A stretch of 57,564 nt of DNA from JAHELQ01 sp965603365 (GTDB taxonomy: Bacteria > Acidobacteriota > Aminicenantia > UBA2199): assembly GCA_965603365.1 (NCBI GenBank), contig CBFDCR010000031.1, forward strand, positions 1 through 57,564, in the 5' to 3' direction. Under the pieces are notes generated by a model that saw nothing but the letters and a program-made list of their open reading frames with translations, was not told where the DNA came from and did no database searches. The stretch's first letter is position 1, and each line of letters begins with the position of its first letter. A program made the position numbers and the translations under genes. Below, one piece after another: positions 8,095 to 19,509 of the stretch.

Positions 8095-9045
8095 CTGAAT
8101 GGTAAAATCAAAATAGGTATCAGCACCTGTCTGCTGGGGGAAAGAGTCCGTTATGACGGTGGTCATAAGTTGGACCGATTCCTGGTTCATACCCTGGGTC
8201 AATTCGTGGATTTTGTTGCGGTATGCCCCGAGGTGGAGTCCGGCTTCCCGGTTCCCCGCGAGGCCTTCCGGCTGGTGGGCAGCCTCGAATCCCCCCGTCT
8301 GGTCACCCAGAAAACCGGAATGGATGTAACCGAAGGGATGCAAACCTGGGCCCGGCAGCGTCTGGCTGAACTGGAAGAGGAGAGACTCTGCGGCTTCATC
8401 TTTAAAGCCAGGTCGCCCTCCAGCGGCATGGAGCGGGTGAAGGTGTACAACGATAAAGGGGGATTTGTAAAAAAAGGGGTGGGGATTTTTGCCCGGGCGT
8501 TTATGGATCGTTTTCCCCTGATGCCGGTAGAGGATGAGGGGCGGCTTCACGATATCGACCTGCGGGAGAATTTTATCGTGCGCATTTTTGCCTATAAACG
8601 ATGGCACGATACCGTAGATCAGGGCAAGACACGGCGGGCACTGGTGGATTTTCACAGCCGGCATAAACTACTGTTCATGGCCCACAACCCGGCGCGGCAG
8701 CGGGAGATGGGTAAGCTGGTGGCGGCCGCCAGCCAACTACCGGCAGACGAGTTGTTTAGCCGATATGAGGTCCTCTTTATGAAGGCTCTCAAAACCAGGG
8801 CCACGGTAAAGAAGAATACCAACGTACTCCAGCATATGATGGGCTATTTTAAAAAGCAGTTGGACGCCGATGAGAAGCAGGAATTGGTGGAATTTATCGA
8901 CCATTACCATCAGTCGCTGATCCCCTTAGTGGCCCCCCTGACCCTGATCAAACATTACGTCCGCAAATATGGCCAGGAGTATTTACAGGATCAATATTAC
9001 CTGGATCCCCATCCCCTGGAGTTAAAACTCCGTAATCATGCTTAG
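8095..9045 (+). CDS. DUF523-DUF1722 fusion protein
   Basis: The conserved DUF523 opening IGISTCLLGERVRYDGGHK begins upstream of the first TTG (8170), so the true start must be earlier. The only in-frame candidate after the preceding stop is CTG at 8095, with GGAG at 8084-8087 and a 7-base spacing. Alternatively an ATG at 8099 would be in frame if the A4 run at 8104-8107 had one more A. DUF523 spans about residues 4-150 and DUF1722 (YbgA-like) about 165-315, with the helical blocks LVDFHSRHKLLFMAHN and QHMMGYFKKQLD. The fusion is known in many bacteria. DUF523 homologues with conserved cysteines have been linked to thiouracil desulfuration and DUF1722 has no assigned role; the function here is not assigned. 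Confidence 0.8.
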   Translation: MNGKIKIGISTCLLGERVRYDGGHKLDRFLVHTLGQFVDFVAVCPEVESGFPVPREAFRLVGSLESPRLVTQKTGMDVTEGMQTWARQRLAELEEERLCGFIFKARSPSSGMERVKVYNDKGGFVKKGVGIFARAFMDRFPLMPVEDEGRLHDIDLRENFIVRIFAYKRWHDTVDQGKTRRALVDFHSRHKLLFMAHNPARQREMGKLVAAASQLPADELFSRYEVLFMKALKTRATVKKNTNVLQHMMGYFKKQLDADEKQELVEFIDHYHQSLIPLVAPLTLIKHYVRKYGQEYLQDQYYLDPHPLELKLRNHA

Positions 9046-9101
9046 GGCGATAAAGTGCTCGAGTGGGAGAGTGGTGAAGGGAAAATTAAGGCATATAGAG
9101 A

Positions 9102-10271
9102 ATGAAGATTGCGCCGTTTCAGTTGGAGCGGTATTTTGCTCAATATGAGTTTACCGCCCCCTATCTATTGTGCTGTTCCGATTGCGAGGCTTTAACAAAG
9201 GCTGAACTGTTGGCCGCGGCGGATGCCGAAACCCGGCAGTTGTGGGAGCAGCTTGGCCTGGGTTATACCGAATCAGCAGGGCATCCCTTGCTGCGGCAGG
9301 AGATTGCCCGGCTCTATCCCGGGCTGACAGAGGATGATGTACTGGTATGCGCGCCGGAAGAGGGCATTTTTATCGCCATGAACGTGCTGCTGCAGCCGGG
9401 CGACCGGGTGATTGTCACCTTTCCCGGCTACCAGTCCCTCTATGAAATTGCCAGCTCCCTGGGCTGCAGCGTTACCCGCTGGCTGCCCCGGGAAGGGGAG
9501 GGAGGCTGGAACTTCGATGTGCAGGATCTGGAATCGGCCCTCCAATCCCCTACTCGTTTGTTGGTGATCAATTTCCCCCACAATCCTACCGGTGCCCTCA
9601 TCTCGGCGGCGCAATTCACCCGAATTTTGGACCTGGCCCGGCAGCACGAATGCTGCGTATTTTCCGATGAGATGTACCGTTTCCTGGAGTACGATCCGGC
9701 CCAAAGACTGCCCGCCGCGGCTTCGGTGTATGACAGGGCCCTCTCTCTAGCGGGGCTGTCCAAATCGTTTGGCCTGCCGGGTCTGCGCATCGGCTGGCTG
9801 GTGACCCCGGACAAAGACCTGTTGGCCCGGTTGGCGGCCTTTAAGGACTATACCACCATCTGCAGCAGTGCGCCCTCGGAGATCCTGGCCATCATGGCCC
9901 TGCGGGCCCGAGATAAGCTCTGGCAGCGCAGCCTGGAGATCGTCCACCGTAACCTCGACCGGCTGGATCGATTTTTTACGACATATGCCCGGTTTTTTTC
10001 CTGGTCCCGGCCAACCGCCGGCTGCATCGGCTTTCCCCGGTTGTTGGCCGGCCTGAAAGCGGCGGATTTCTGTGCCGATTTGCTTGAACAAAGGGGGGTT
10101 TTACTGCTGCCCTCAAACCTTTACGATTACCCGGCAGAGTATTTCCGCATCGGCTACGGCCGCCGCCATATGCCCCAGGCCTTAGCCCAATTGGAAGCAT
10201 ACCTCAAACCCCACTCTCCCCAAAACAATCGATTAAAAGAATCGGAATACCGGAATAATGGAAAGATGTAA
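9102..10271 (+). CDS. class I/II PLP-dependent aminotransferase
   Basis: 389 residues, a fold-type I aminotransferase. Landmarks in order: GYTESAGHPLLRQEIARLY (substrate-side loop), NFPHNPTGALIS, the cofactor-binding SDEMYRFLEYD, the Schiff-base lysine in LAGLSKSFGLPGLRIGW and the C-terminal arginine in FRIGYGR. The N-terminal block PFQLERYFAQYEFTAPYLLCCSD resembles the capreomycidine synthase/valine-pyruvate aminotransferase-like subgroup, but the amino acid substrate cannot be read from the sequence. The last 20 residues look like an unstructured extension. It stands alone, 56 bases after the DUF523 gene. Confidence 0.88.
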   Translation: MKIAPFQLERYFAQYEFTAPYLLCCSDCEALTKAELLAAADAETRQLWEQLGLGYTESAGHPLLRQEIARLYPGLTEDDVLVCAPEEGIFIAMNVLLQPGDRVIVTFPGYQSLYEIASSLGCSVTRWLPREGEGGWNFDVQDLESALQSPTRLLVINFPHNPTGALISAAQFTRILDLARQHECCVFSDEMYRFLEYDPAQRLPAAASVYDRALSLAGLSKSFGLPGLRIGWLVTPDKDLLARLAAFKDYTTICSSAPSEILAIMALRARDKLWQRSLEIVHRNLDRLDRFFTTYARFFSWSRPTAGCIGFPRLLAGLKAADFCADLLEQRGVLLLPSNLYDYPAEYFRIGYGRRHMPQALAQLEAYLKPHSPQNNRLKESEYRNNGKM

Positions 10272-10376
10272 AAAACAGATTGGTGTAAGGGACGGGAGAA
10301 TCTGCCCCTTGCGCTTTGGTGGGGATCGTTGTATAGTGGTATAGTGGTGTTGGTTCTGCTTTAGAGGAGGCAGCAA

Positions 10377-10952
10377 GTGGATTTTAAGGAATTGGTTTTG
10401 AAGAATCGCAGTTACCGGCGGTTTGATCGGGGGAAAATAGCCACGGCCGATTTGAAGGAGTGGGTGGCTAATGTCCGGTTGGTGGGCTCACCGGCCAACC
10501 TGCAGCCGCTAAAATTTGTCCTGGTCAATCGAGAGGAAGAGAATCGGGAACTCTTTCCCCTGTTGAAGTGGGCCGCCTATATGAAGGCTTGGCCCGGCCC
10601 GGCGGAGGGGGAACGGCCGGTGGCCTATATTATCATCCTGGGGAACCGGGAGTTGAGTGCCTTTGTCAACTGGGATTACGGCATTGCCCTGCAAACTATC
10701 CTGCTCTCGGCCGTAGACAGGGGCTATGGCGGCTGTGCCGTTGCCTCGTGTGATAAAGATAAAATACGGCAGTTGTTCGACATCGAGCCGGAACTGGAGA
10801 TCGGTGCGGTGGTGGCCCTGGGAAAGCCCGGAGAAGAGGTGGTGATCGACGAGGTGAAGGGGGATGATGTCAAGTATTGGCGGGATGAGAGCGGGATTCA
10901 CCACGTTCCCAAGCGCAGCCTCGATGATTTGATATATAGAATTATAGAATAA
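10377..10952 (+). CDS. nitroreductase-family flavoprotein
   Basis: 191 residues. GTG start with AGGAGG at about 10364-10369. The opening ELVLKNRSYRRFD is the classic FMN-binding start of the nitroreductase fold, followed by SPANLQPLKFVLV and the second FMN block with GGCAVASCDKDKI. Members use NAD(P)H or reduced ferredoxin to reduce quinones, nitro compounds or flavins; no specific substrate can be named. It converges on nifJ across a shared hairpin, and its placement beside pyruvate:ferredoxin oxidoreductase may be only positional. Confidence 0.87.
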   Translation: MDFKELVLKNRSYRRFDRGKIATADLKEWVANVRLVGSPANLQPLKFVLVNREEENRELFPLLKWAAYMKAWPGPAEGERPVAYIIILGNRELSAFVNWDYGIALQTILLSAVDRGYGGCAVASCDKDKIRQLFDIEPELEIGAVVALGKPGEEVVIDEVKGDDVKYWRDESGIHHVPKRSLDDLIYRIIE

Positions 10953-10965
10953 CAAGCGTTGGTGA

Positions 10966-11002
10966 TAGTGTTGGTATCCGTTCTATCTAACCAACACCAA
11001 CA

Positions 11003-11005
<3 letters not shown>
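10966..11005. terminator. bidirectional hairpin between the nitroreductase gene and nifJ
   Basis: TAGTGTTGGT at 10966-10975 pairs perfectly with ACCAACACTA at 10996-11005. The distal arm contains the nifJ stop codon. Two convergent genes end here, so it can serve both strands; there is no long T tract. Confidence 0.5.
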
Positions 11006-14533
<3,528 letters not shown>

Positions 14534-14628
14534 TTTTTACTCCTAATTTATTTGGTAAAGTAGAACTTTTTTACCGATTGCCTCGTTTGGTTGAGAAAAT
14601 ACTCGCTTTTGTTTTCTTTAATAACAAA

Positions 14629-14655
14629 ATTATCACAATCTTTTGGGCATGTCAA
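14629..14655 (-). promoter_or_regulatory. possible nifJ promoter
   Basis: On the minus strand, TTGACA (14655-14650), a 15-base spacer and GATAAT (14634-14629). The -35 box is perfect and the spacer short; a similar spacing is seen before tig. It lies about 100 bases before the nifJ start. Confidence 0.5.
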
Positions 14656-14691
14656 GAAATCTAATCGTATAAAAATTTTTTTAGAATAAAA

Positions 14692-14722
14692 TTGACAAAT
14701 CGGTGATTTGATACTATATAAT
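14692..14722 (+). promoter_or_regulatory. promoter of the bifunctional-nuclease gene
   Basis: TTGACA at 14692-14697, then TATATA at 14715-14720 (17-base spacer), overlapping TATAAT at 14717-14722. The start codon is at 14728, so the transcript should begin at or within a base or two of it. Confidence 0.75.
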
Positions 14723-14727
14723 CTTAG

Positions 14728-15228
14728 ATGGAACAATTGATAGAAGTAAAGTTGATGGGGCTTATTATGGATCCCATCTCCAAGACCCCGGTTATGATAT
14801 TGAAACCCCTCAATGACAAAAAGATCATTCCCATCTGGATTGGCGGATTTGAGGCCAATGCCATTACCATGGAACTGGAAAATATCTCTGCCCCCCGGCC
14901 CATGACCCATGACTTGATCAAGAATATGCTGCACCACTTTGATGCCAGCGTGGACAAGGTGGTGGTAACGGATATTATCGAAAATACTTATTATGCTGAA
15001 CTATATATAAAGAAGCAGAATGATGATGATTTTACGGTGGTGGACTGCCGTCCCTCCGACGCAGTGGCCATTGCCTTGAAGAACAAATCAAAGATCTACA
15101 TCTCCGAGTACGTATACAGTACCTCTATCGTGTCGGACTTCTTTTCCAATTTTATCCAGGGCGACGAGAAGCTCGACAATTGGTTCAATTCCTTGAGCGA
15201 CGACGACTTCGGCAACGTCGAACAATAA
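14728..15228 (+). CDS. bifunctional nuclease (BFN, DUF151) family protein
   Basis: 166 residues. The N-terminal 130 match the DUF151/BFN domain: VKLMGLIMDPISKTPVMILKP, IPIWIGGFEANAITMELE, RPMTHDLIKNM and DCRPSDAVAIALK. This family includes plant and Thermotoga proteins with proposed nuclease activity; many bacteria keep it next to central metabolic genes and its physiological role is unclear. The C-terminus is acidic (LDNWFNSLSDDDFGNVEQ). There is no room for a ribosome binding site between the -10 box and the ATG, so leaderless translation is likely. Confidence 0.88.
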   Translation: MEQLIEVKLMGLIMDPISKTPVMILKPLNDKKIIPIWIGGFEANAITMELENISAPRPMTHDLIKNMLHHFDASVDKVVVTDIIENTYYAELYIKKQNDDDFTVVDCRPSDAVAIALKNKSKIYISEYVYSTSIVSDFFSNFIQGDEKLDNWFNSLSDDDFGNVEQ

Positions 15229-15424
15229 CTATCGATTCTTCGCCTGTCCTCAACCACTTTGCAACTGGGCCACTAAATTTTTTGTTCAAAAATATTCGGC
15301 GCATTACGTGTTATGTGTCATGAAACTTTTTTATAGCCCTTCCTTGAAAAAAAGTAATAGGGGGGGCGTGGAAACGGGGTCAAACCCTCGTGGATGTATC
15401 GTATCTTCGCCTATCCCCCAAATT

Positions 15425-15622
15425 TTACCTGTTATTCTTTACAATCACCCACTGCCCGCCCTTCGCTGAGCCTTTTCGTTTGAGAATTTCCTTGTGTTTT
15501 AATTGGTGAATATGTTTTTCTTTTGCTGTTGTGCTAATCCCGATCTTTTGGGATAGGCCGGATATTGATATTTTACTATCCTGGGCCATTAACAACAAGA
15601 TTTGTCTTTGCGTTTCACCCAA
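15425..15622 (-). pseudogene. winged-helix DNA-binding domain, remnant of a larger protein
   Basis: 65 residues reading ETQRQILLLMAQDSKISISG then LSQKIGISTTAKEKHIHQLK and ending GGQWVIV. This is the C-terminal winged helix commonly found on RecG-like/AlbA-type DNA-binding or Fic-type proteins. The frame stays open upstream of the TTG start, but no enzymatic domain is present, so it reads as the detached 3' end of a lost gene. It sits in a patch with a frameshifted HEPN gene, which also suggests decay. A free-standing small HTH regulator is the alternative. Confidence 0.55.
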
Positions 15623-15795
15623 CCTGTCCTCAAAATTTCACTGCCATGACTCAGAGTTTTTGTATATATGCATGGCATAGATTTTTTTGAAAAGTTGCGG
15701 GAAAAGATCATGGAGTTAAAATGGATGCCGATATAGACAACATGGCAATATTAATAAAGAAACTAAAACATACCCCAGGGAGATGTTTACTTAGC

Positions 15796-15824
15796 TTGCA
15801 TATAGGTTAATTATTTTATACAAT
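15796..15824 (+). promoter_or_regulatory. promoter of the MNT/HEPN pair
   Basis: TTGCAT at 15796-15801, a 17-base spacer, TACAAT at 15819-15824. Transcription would start near 15831, leaving a leader of about 7 bases before ATG 15838. Confidence 0.65.
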
Positions 15825-15837
15825 AGGGGTGATGAGA

Positions 15838-16167
15838 ATGAATGATCAGGATATATTAAAGAGCATAAAGGAGAGGACCTCTGCAATTTTGAGGAAGAAT
15901 GATATTGATTATTTCAGAATCTATCTGTTTGGGTCCCGGGCAACCGGCCTGGAAAGGGAAGACAGTGACTTCGATATTCTGATTGTGGTGGATAAAGAGA
16001 TCGGCGCCAGGAAGAAGTTCAGGTTAAGAGGCGATATTCTTTATGAATTATTTGATTTCGACTATGCTTTTGATATTATCATTAAAACCGAATCAGATTT
16101 TCGTGAAGAGAAGGAGATAACCGGTACGCTTGTCCATTCTATCGGTCAATACGCTCAGGCCTTATGA
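15838..16167 (+). CDS. MNT-type minimal nucleotidyltransferase
   Basis: 109 residues from ATG 15838, chosen because AGGGG at 15825-15829 stands 8 bases upstream; GTG 15829 and ATG 15832 are also in frame but too close to that site. The signature FGSRATGLEREDSDFDILIVV gives GS, ten residues, D-x-D. The strand FDYAFDIIIKTESDF carries the third acidic position. It overlaps the HEPN gene by 4 bases (ATGA). By family the nucleotidyltransferase acts as antitoxin by modifying its HEPN partner. Confidence 0.87.
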   Translation: MNDQDILKSIKERTSAILRKNDIDYFRIYLFGSRATGLEREDSDFDILIVVDKEIGARKKFRLRGDILYELFDFDYAFDIIIKTESDFREEKEITGTLVHSIGQYAQAL

Positions 16168-16575
16168 ACAAGAAAAAGATTATCGAAAAGTGGTTACAAA
16201 AAGCCCGAGAAGATCTTAGACTGGTAGAGAAAGAACTCAAAACCGCAGATCCGGTTTACGATGCCGTTGCCTTTCATATTCAACAATTTGTAGAGAAATA
16301 CTTGAAAGCGTTTCTTATTTCTCAAGAAAGGGAGATCAAAAAAACGCGCAATATTGATTATCTTTTAAAACAGTGTATTAAACTTGATTCGGATTTTGAG
16401 GCGTTCCATAAAAATACAGATCATCGATTTAACCCTTTACAGTGTTGAACTGAGATATCCAGAATTTAGTGAAGAGGTAGATGAAGAAGAACTTGATAAA
16501 TCCCTAAAACTTGTGTATTCGCTCAAAGAAAAGATAGAGGCGAAATTGGTCGGTATCCTCCAGGATGATGATTGA
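16164..16575 (+). pseudogene. HEPN-domain protein, interrupted by a one-base frameshift
   Basis: The first frame runs 16164-16448 and the last 45 or so residues of the HEPN fold continue in the next frame to 16575. Dropping one A from the A5 run at 16410-16414 joins them into a protein of about 136 residues, with AREDLRLVEKELK, AFHIQQFVEKYLKAFLI and the late motif LYSVELRYPEFSEE in the right order. As written, the product loses its last helices and ends NPLQC. Possible causes are an assembly indel, a real inactivating mutation, or slippage. The codon content of both halves matches its neighbours. Translationally coupled to the nucleotidyltransferase. Confidence 0.75.
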
Positions 16576-16591
16576 TGAATGGCGTGGTGGT

Positions 16592-17365
16592 TCAGTCATT
16601 GGGGGCGGATTTGGCTTGTTGCCAGAGGGCTTCCATGTGGTCTAAGGAGGTCTTTTCGATGTCCTGGCCCGATTGTCTGAGATGGTCTTCGATATAGCGG
16701 AAGCGCTGTTTGAATTTCTGGTTGGCCTGTTTGAGGGAGAATTCCGGGCTGAGGTGCAGCAGCCGGGCCACGTTGGCCACGGCAAACAGCAGGTCGCCGA
16801 TCTCTTCGTTTAGTTTCTCCCGGTCATTGAGGGTAATGGCCTGTTTTAATTCGGCGATTTCCTCCTCCACTTTCTCCAGGGCCTTGAGGGGATCGTCCCA
16901 GTCAAAGCCCACACTGGATGCCTGTTCGGCCATCCGTTTGGCGGTAACCAGGGCCGGCATGCTTTCGGGATAATCGGAGATAATACTCTTTCGCTTTTTC
17001 TCTTTTTTCTTGATTTTCTGCCAGTTGGCCTTGACCTCTTCGGCAGAGTGCACCGAGGTATCCCCGAAGACATGGGGGTGCCGCCGGATCAATTTATCAT
17101 TGATATGGCGGATCACATCGCGCATGGAAAAGTGATTTTTTTCCTGGTGGATGCGGGAGAGGAATACGATTTGCAGCAGCAGATCTCCCATCTCTTCCTT
17201 TTGCCTTTCCGCCGAGTCTTGATCGATGGCTTCCATTAATTCATGGGCCTCTTCCAACGTGTACTCCTTGAGTGATGCCGGGGTTTGTTTTAAGTCCCAG
17301 GGGCAGCCGTTGATGGGGTCCCGCAGTTTTTTCATGATTTTTATAAGCTTATTCAATTCTTTCAT
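16592..17365 (-). CDS. mazG: nucleoside triphosphate pyrophosphohydrolase MazG
   Basis: 257 residues from ATG 17365; the frame is open further upstream, but that part overlaps the divergent gene and does not look like MazG. Two tandem all-alpha MazG domains are visible. The first has CPWDLKQTPASLKEYTLEEAHELMEAI and EEMGDLLLQIVFLSRI (broken by the residues between); the second has KVEEEIAELKQAI and EEIGDLLFAVANVARLL. The EExxE and D residues that bind magnesium are intact. The enzyme hydrolyses all (d)NTPs to monophosphates and pyrophosphate, a housecleaning role also tied to nutritional stress. Divergent from the DUF1844 gene across an A/T-rich gap. Confidence 0.95.
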   Translation of the reverse strand: MKELNKLIKIMKKLRDPINGCPWDLKQTPASLKEYTLEEAHELMEAIDQDSAERQKEEMGDLLLQIVFLSRIHQEKNHFSMRDVIRHINDKLIRRHPHVFGDTSVHSAEEVKANWQKIKKKEKKRKSIISDYPESMPALVTAKRMAEQASSVGFDWDDPLKALEKVEEEIAELKQAITLNDREKLNEEIGDLLFAVANVARLLHLSPEFSLKQANQKFKQRFRYIEDHLRQSGQDIEKTSLDHMEALWQQAKSAPND

Positions 17366-17501
17366 CTTGTTTTCTGTGGACAAAAGTGTTATATTTTCAT
17401 ATATTATAATATTATGAAAGAAAACGGAGTGCAAGTAGTAACGGTTAGAAATTTTGATTTTTTTGCCAGGCATACCCGTAGTCGGATCGTGAGGATAACT
17501 A

Positions 17502-17753
17502 ATGGGAAGAGACATTAACGCCATCATATTGATGCTGACATCCCAGGGCATGATCAACCTGGGAGAAATGCCCGACCCCGTCACGAAGCAAACGAATATC
17601 AAGCCGGGGGGCGCCAAAATTTTTATCGATTTACTGGAAGTGCTGGAGCAGAAGACCAGGGGAAATCTGAGCGCCGATGAGGAAAAATTTTTAGAAAATG
17701 CCCTGAATAATTTAAAAAGAATTTACCATGAAAAATTTTCGATAGGGAACTAA
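17502..17753 (+). CDS. DUF1844-family protein
   Basis: 83 residues, a whole DUF1844 domain: INAIILMLTSQGMINLGEMPDP, an aspartate-rich turn, then AKIFIDLLEVLEQKTRGNL and EEKFLENALNNLKRIY. Function unknown in the literature I know. Ends one base before the next start (TAAA-ATG spacing), so it heads the transcription unit that includes the TPR membrane protein and the DUF4388 protein. The start ATG is preceded by GTGAGGA. Confidence 0.8.
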   Translation: MGRDINAIILMLTSQGMINLGEMPDPVTKQTNIKPGGAKIFIDLLEVLEQKTRGNLSADEEKFLENALNNLKRIYHEKFSIGN

Positions 17754-17754
17754 A

Positions 17755-19509
17755 ATGAGAAGAACAGGATTATTTATTTTGATATTTTTAGTCGCTGCCT
17801 TGTTTGTATTTCCGCAAAATAACCCCTGGGGACATCTTAAAAAGATCTATGTCTTTAATGGTGTGAAGAATTACGATCTGGTCCGGGATCATTTACGCTC
17901 TATTCATTATGAAGGAATCAAATTGAGTGAGGGAGAGGAGATTTCCCGTAAATTGGTTCAATTTGGCGATTATTATGTAGGGAAAGGGGAATACGGACTG
18001 GCAGAAGATTTTTATAAAAAGGTTTTATCCCTTTCCCCCAATTTCTGGCCTGTCTACAATAAATTGGAGAAGATCAATCGGGAAAAAGGGGGTATGACCT
18101 TTAATTTTAAATATCTGTTGAAGCAATCTTTGGCGATTTTTGGCAATTTTGTACCCTCATTCCTGGTTGTCAACCATTTTTTCAATATCTTATTTTTTAG
18201 CGGAATTTTAATTATGTTCCTGTTCGCCTTAGTTTTATTTGGCCGATATTTCAAACTGGCAGGCCATGACCTGTTGATGCGGGAAGAGGGGAACTTATCG
18301 GTCAAGAATTTGATTCTGGCCCTGGTTTTGTTATTCTGGCCGACTGTTGTTTTGGCCGGCTGGATGGTTTATCCGTTTCTTATTTTTGGTTTTTTATGGA
18401 TATATCTCGACGGATTTGAAAGGAGGGCCATCTCATTCCTGTTAATACTCTGTGTATGTCTGTCCCTAATATTTGCCTTTAATGGTGTATTGGAAAAATC
18501 GTTCAAGTCAGAGGCTTTTAAAAGGGAGCAGCAGGTTTATAAGGGTAAACTGTTTGAAAAAGATGTATATCAATCGTTCGATAATGAGTTAAAGGTGATG
18601 CAGGGCCTCTCTTATTATGAAGATGGACAGTACGACAGGGCCCTGGAAATTTTGGGTTCCACCGGAGAAAAATTCAGAAATACCTTGAAGTTTGATTTAA
18701 TGGGGAATATTTATTTTAAATTTAACAATATCGATCAGAGCATAAGATATTACAACGAGTCGTTAAGCATGAACGATAAAAACCCGGCTACCCTGAACAA
18801 TTTTACCCTGGCTCTAGCCAAAAACAGTAATGAAAAAATCTTTAACCTCTATGCCCAGCGCTACCCTGAAATCAGGGACTACCAGAAGACGGTGATGGAT
18901 TTAAAAAGGGTGAAATTAAAGGAGGCTTTTTTGTGGAAACGGCTGTTTAATTTTGGCCAGGAAAGATTTAATTTGCTGGAATTTTTAAAAAGACTGGCTA
19001 AAGAATTTGTGTCCCTACCGGTTGTTTATCTGATTTTGTTGATGGTCGTATATATATTTTTAGTAAAAAAAATATTCCCTTCGGTGGGAGAGAGCACCTA
19101 CTGCTCCAAATGTGCGAAGGTCATTAAAGAGGCTTCCATTCATCGTTCTTATAAATTATGCAGCGATTGCTATCAATTGTTTATGATCAAGGACGTGGTG
19201 TTCCTCGAAGCCAAAGTATTAAAGGAACAGGAATTGAATAAAAGAAATGTGAAGAAGTATCTAAGAACTCTGTTGTTCTCCCTTTTCATTCCGGGTCTAA
19301 ATTTAAATTTTAAGAATAAAAACTATATGTTTGTCTTATTTTCCTGGCTATTTTATTTTCTGTTGGGATTATATATTTTTAGTCGAATTATTTTTATAGA
19401 AGTGTTTTCCACCGTCCCCCTATTCTTTAACCTGGCCGGTTTGGGGGCATTGATTTTATATGTTTTAATTAATCTGTATTCTTTAAAGGGGGATGAAAAT
19501 GGCATTTAA
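17755..19509 (+). CDS. TPR-containing multi-pass membrane protein with zinc-ribbon-like motif
   Basis: 584 residues. A signal-anchor (LFILIFLVAALFVFP) is followed by a TPR-like helical pair (about 65-110), then several membrane helices between about 125 and 240. A second TPR group lies at about 275-355 (LSYYEDGQYDRALEILG, IDQSIRYYNESLSMNDKNPA). After another membrane helix (about 420-440) comes a CxxC...CxxC ribbon (YCSKCAKVI and LCSDCYQLF), then more membrane helices to the end. No enzyme signature. The design (repeats outside, ribbon inside, or the reverse) suggests a scaffold. It overlaps the DUF4388 gene by 11-17 bases, so the two probably act together. Not a named family to me. Confidence 0.7.
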   Translation: MRRTGLFILIFLVAALFVFPQNNPWGHLKKIYVFNGVKNYDLVRDHLRSIHYEGIKLSEGEEISRKLVQFGDYYVGKGEYGLAEDFYKKVLSLSPNFWPVYNKLEKINREKGGMTFNFKYLLKQSLAIFGNFVPSFLVVNHFFNILFFSGILIMFLFALVLFGRYFKLAGHDLLMREEGNLSVKNLILALVLLFWPTVVLAGWMVYPFLIFGFLWIYLDGFERRAISFLLILCVCLSLIFAFNGVLEKSFKSEAFKREQQVYKGKLFEKDVYQSFDNELKVMQGLSYYEDGQYDRALEILGSTGEKFRNTLKFDLMGNIYFKFNNIDQSIRYYNESLSMNDKNPATLNNFTLALAKNSNEKIFNLYAQRYPEIRDYQKTVMDLKRVKLKEAFLWKRLFNFGQERFNLLEFLKRLAKEFVSLPVVYLILLMVVYIFLVKKIFPSVGESTYCSKCAKVIKEASIHRSYKLCSDCYQLFMIKDVVFLEAKVLKEQELNKRNVKKYLRTLLFSLFIPGLNLNFKNKNYMFVLFSWLFYFLLGLYIFSRIIFIEVFSTVPLFFNLAGLGALILYVLINLYSLKGDENGI

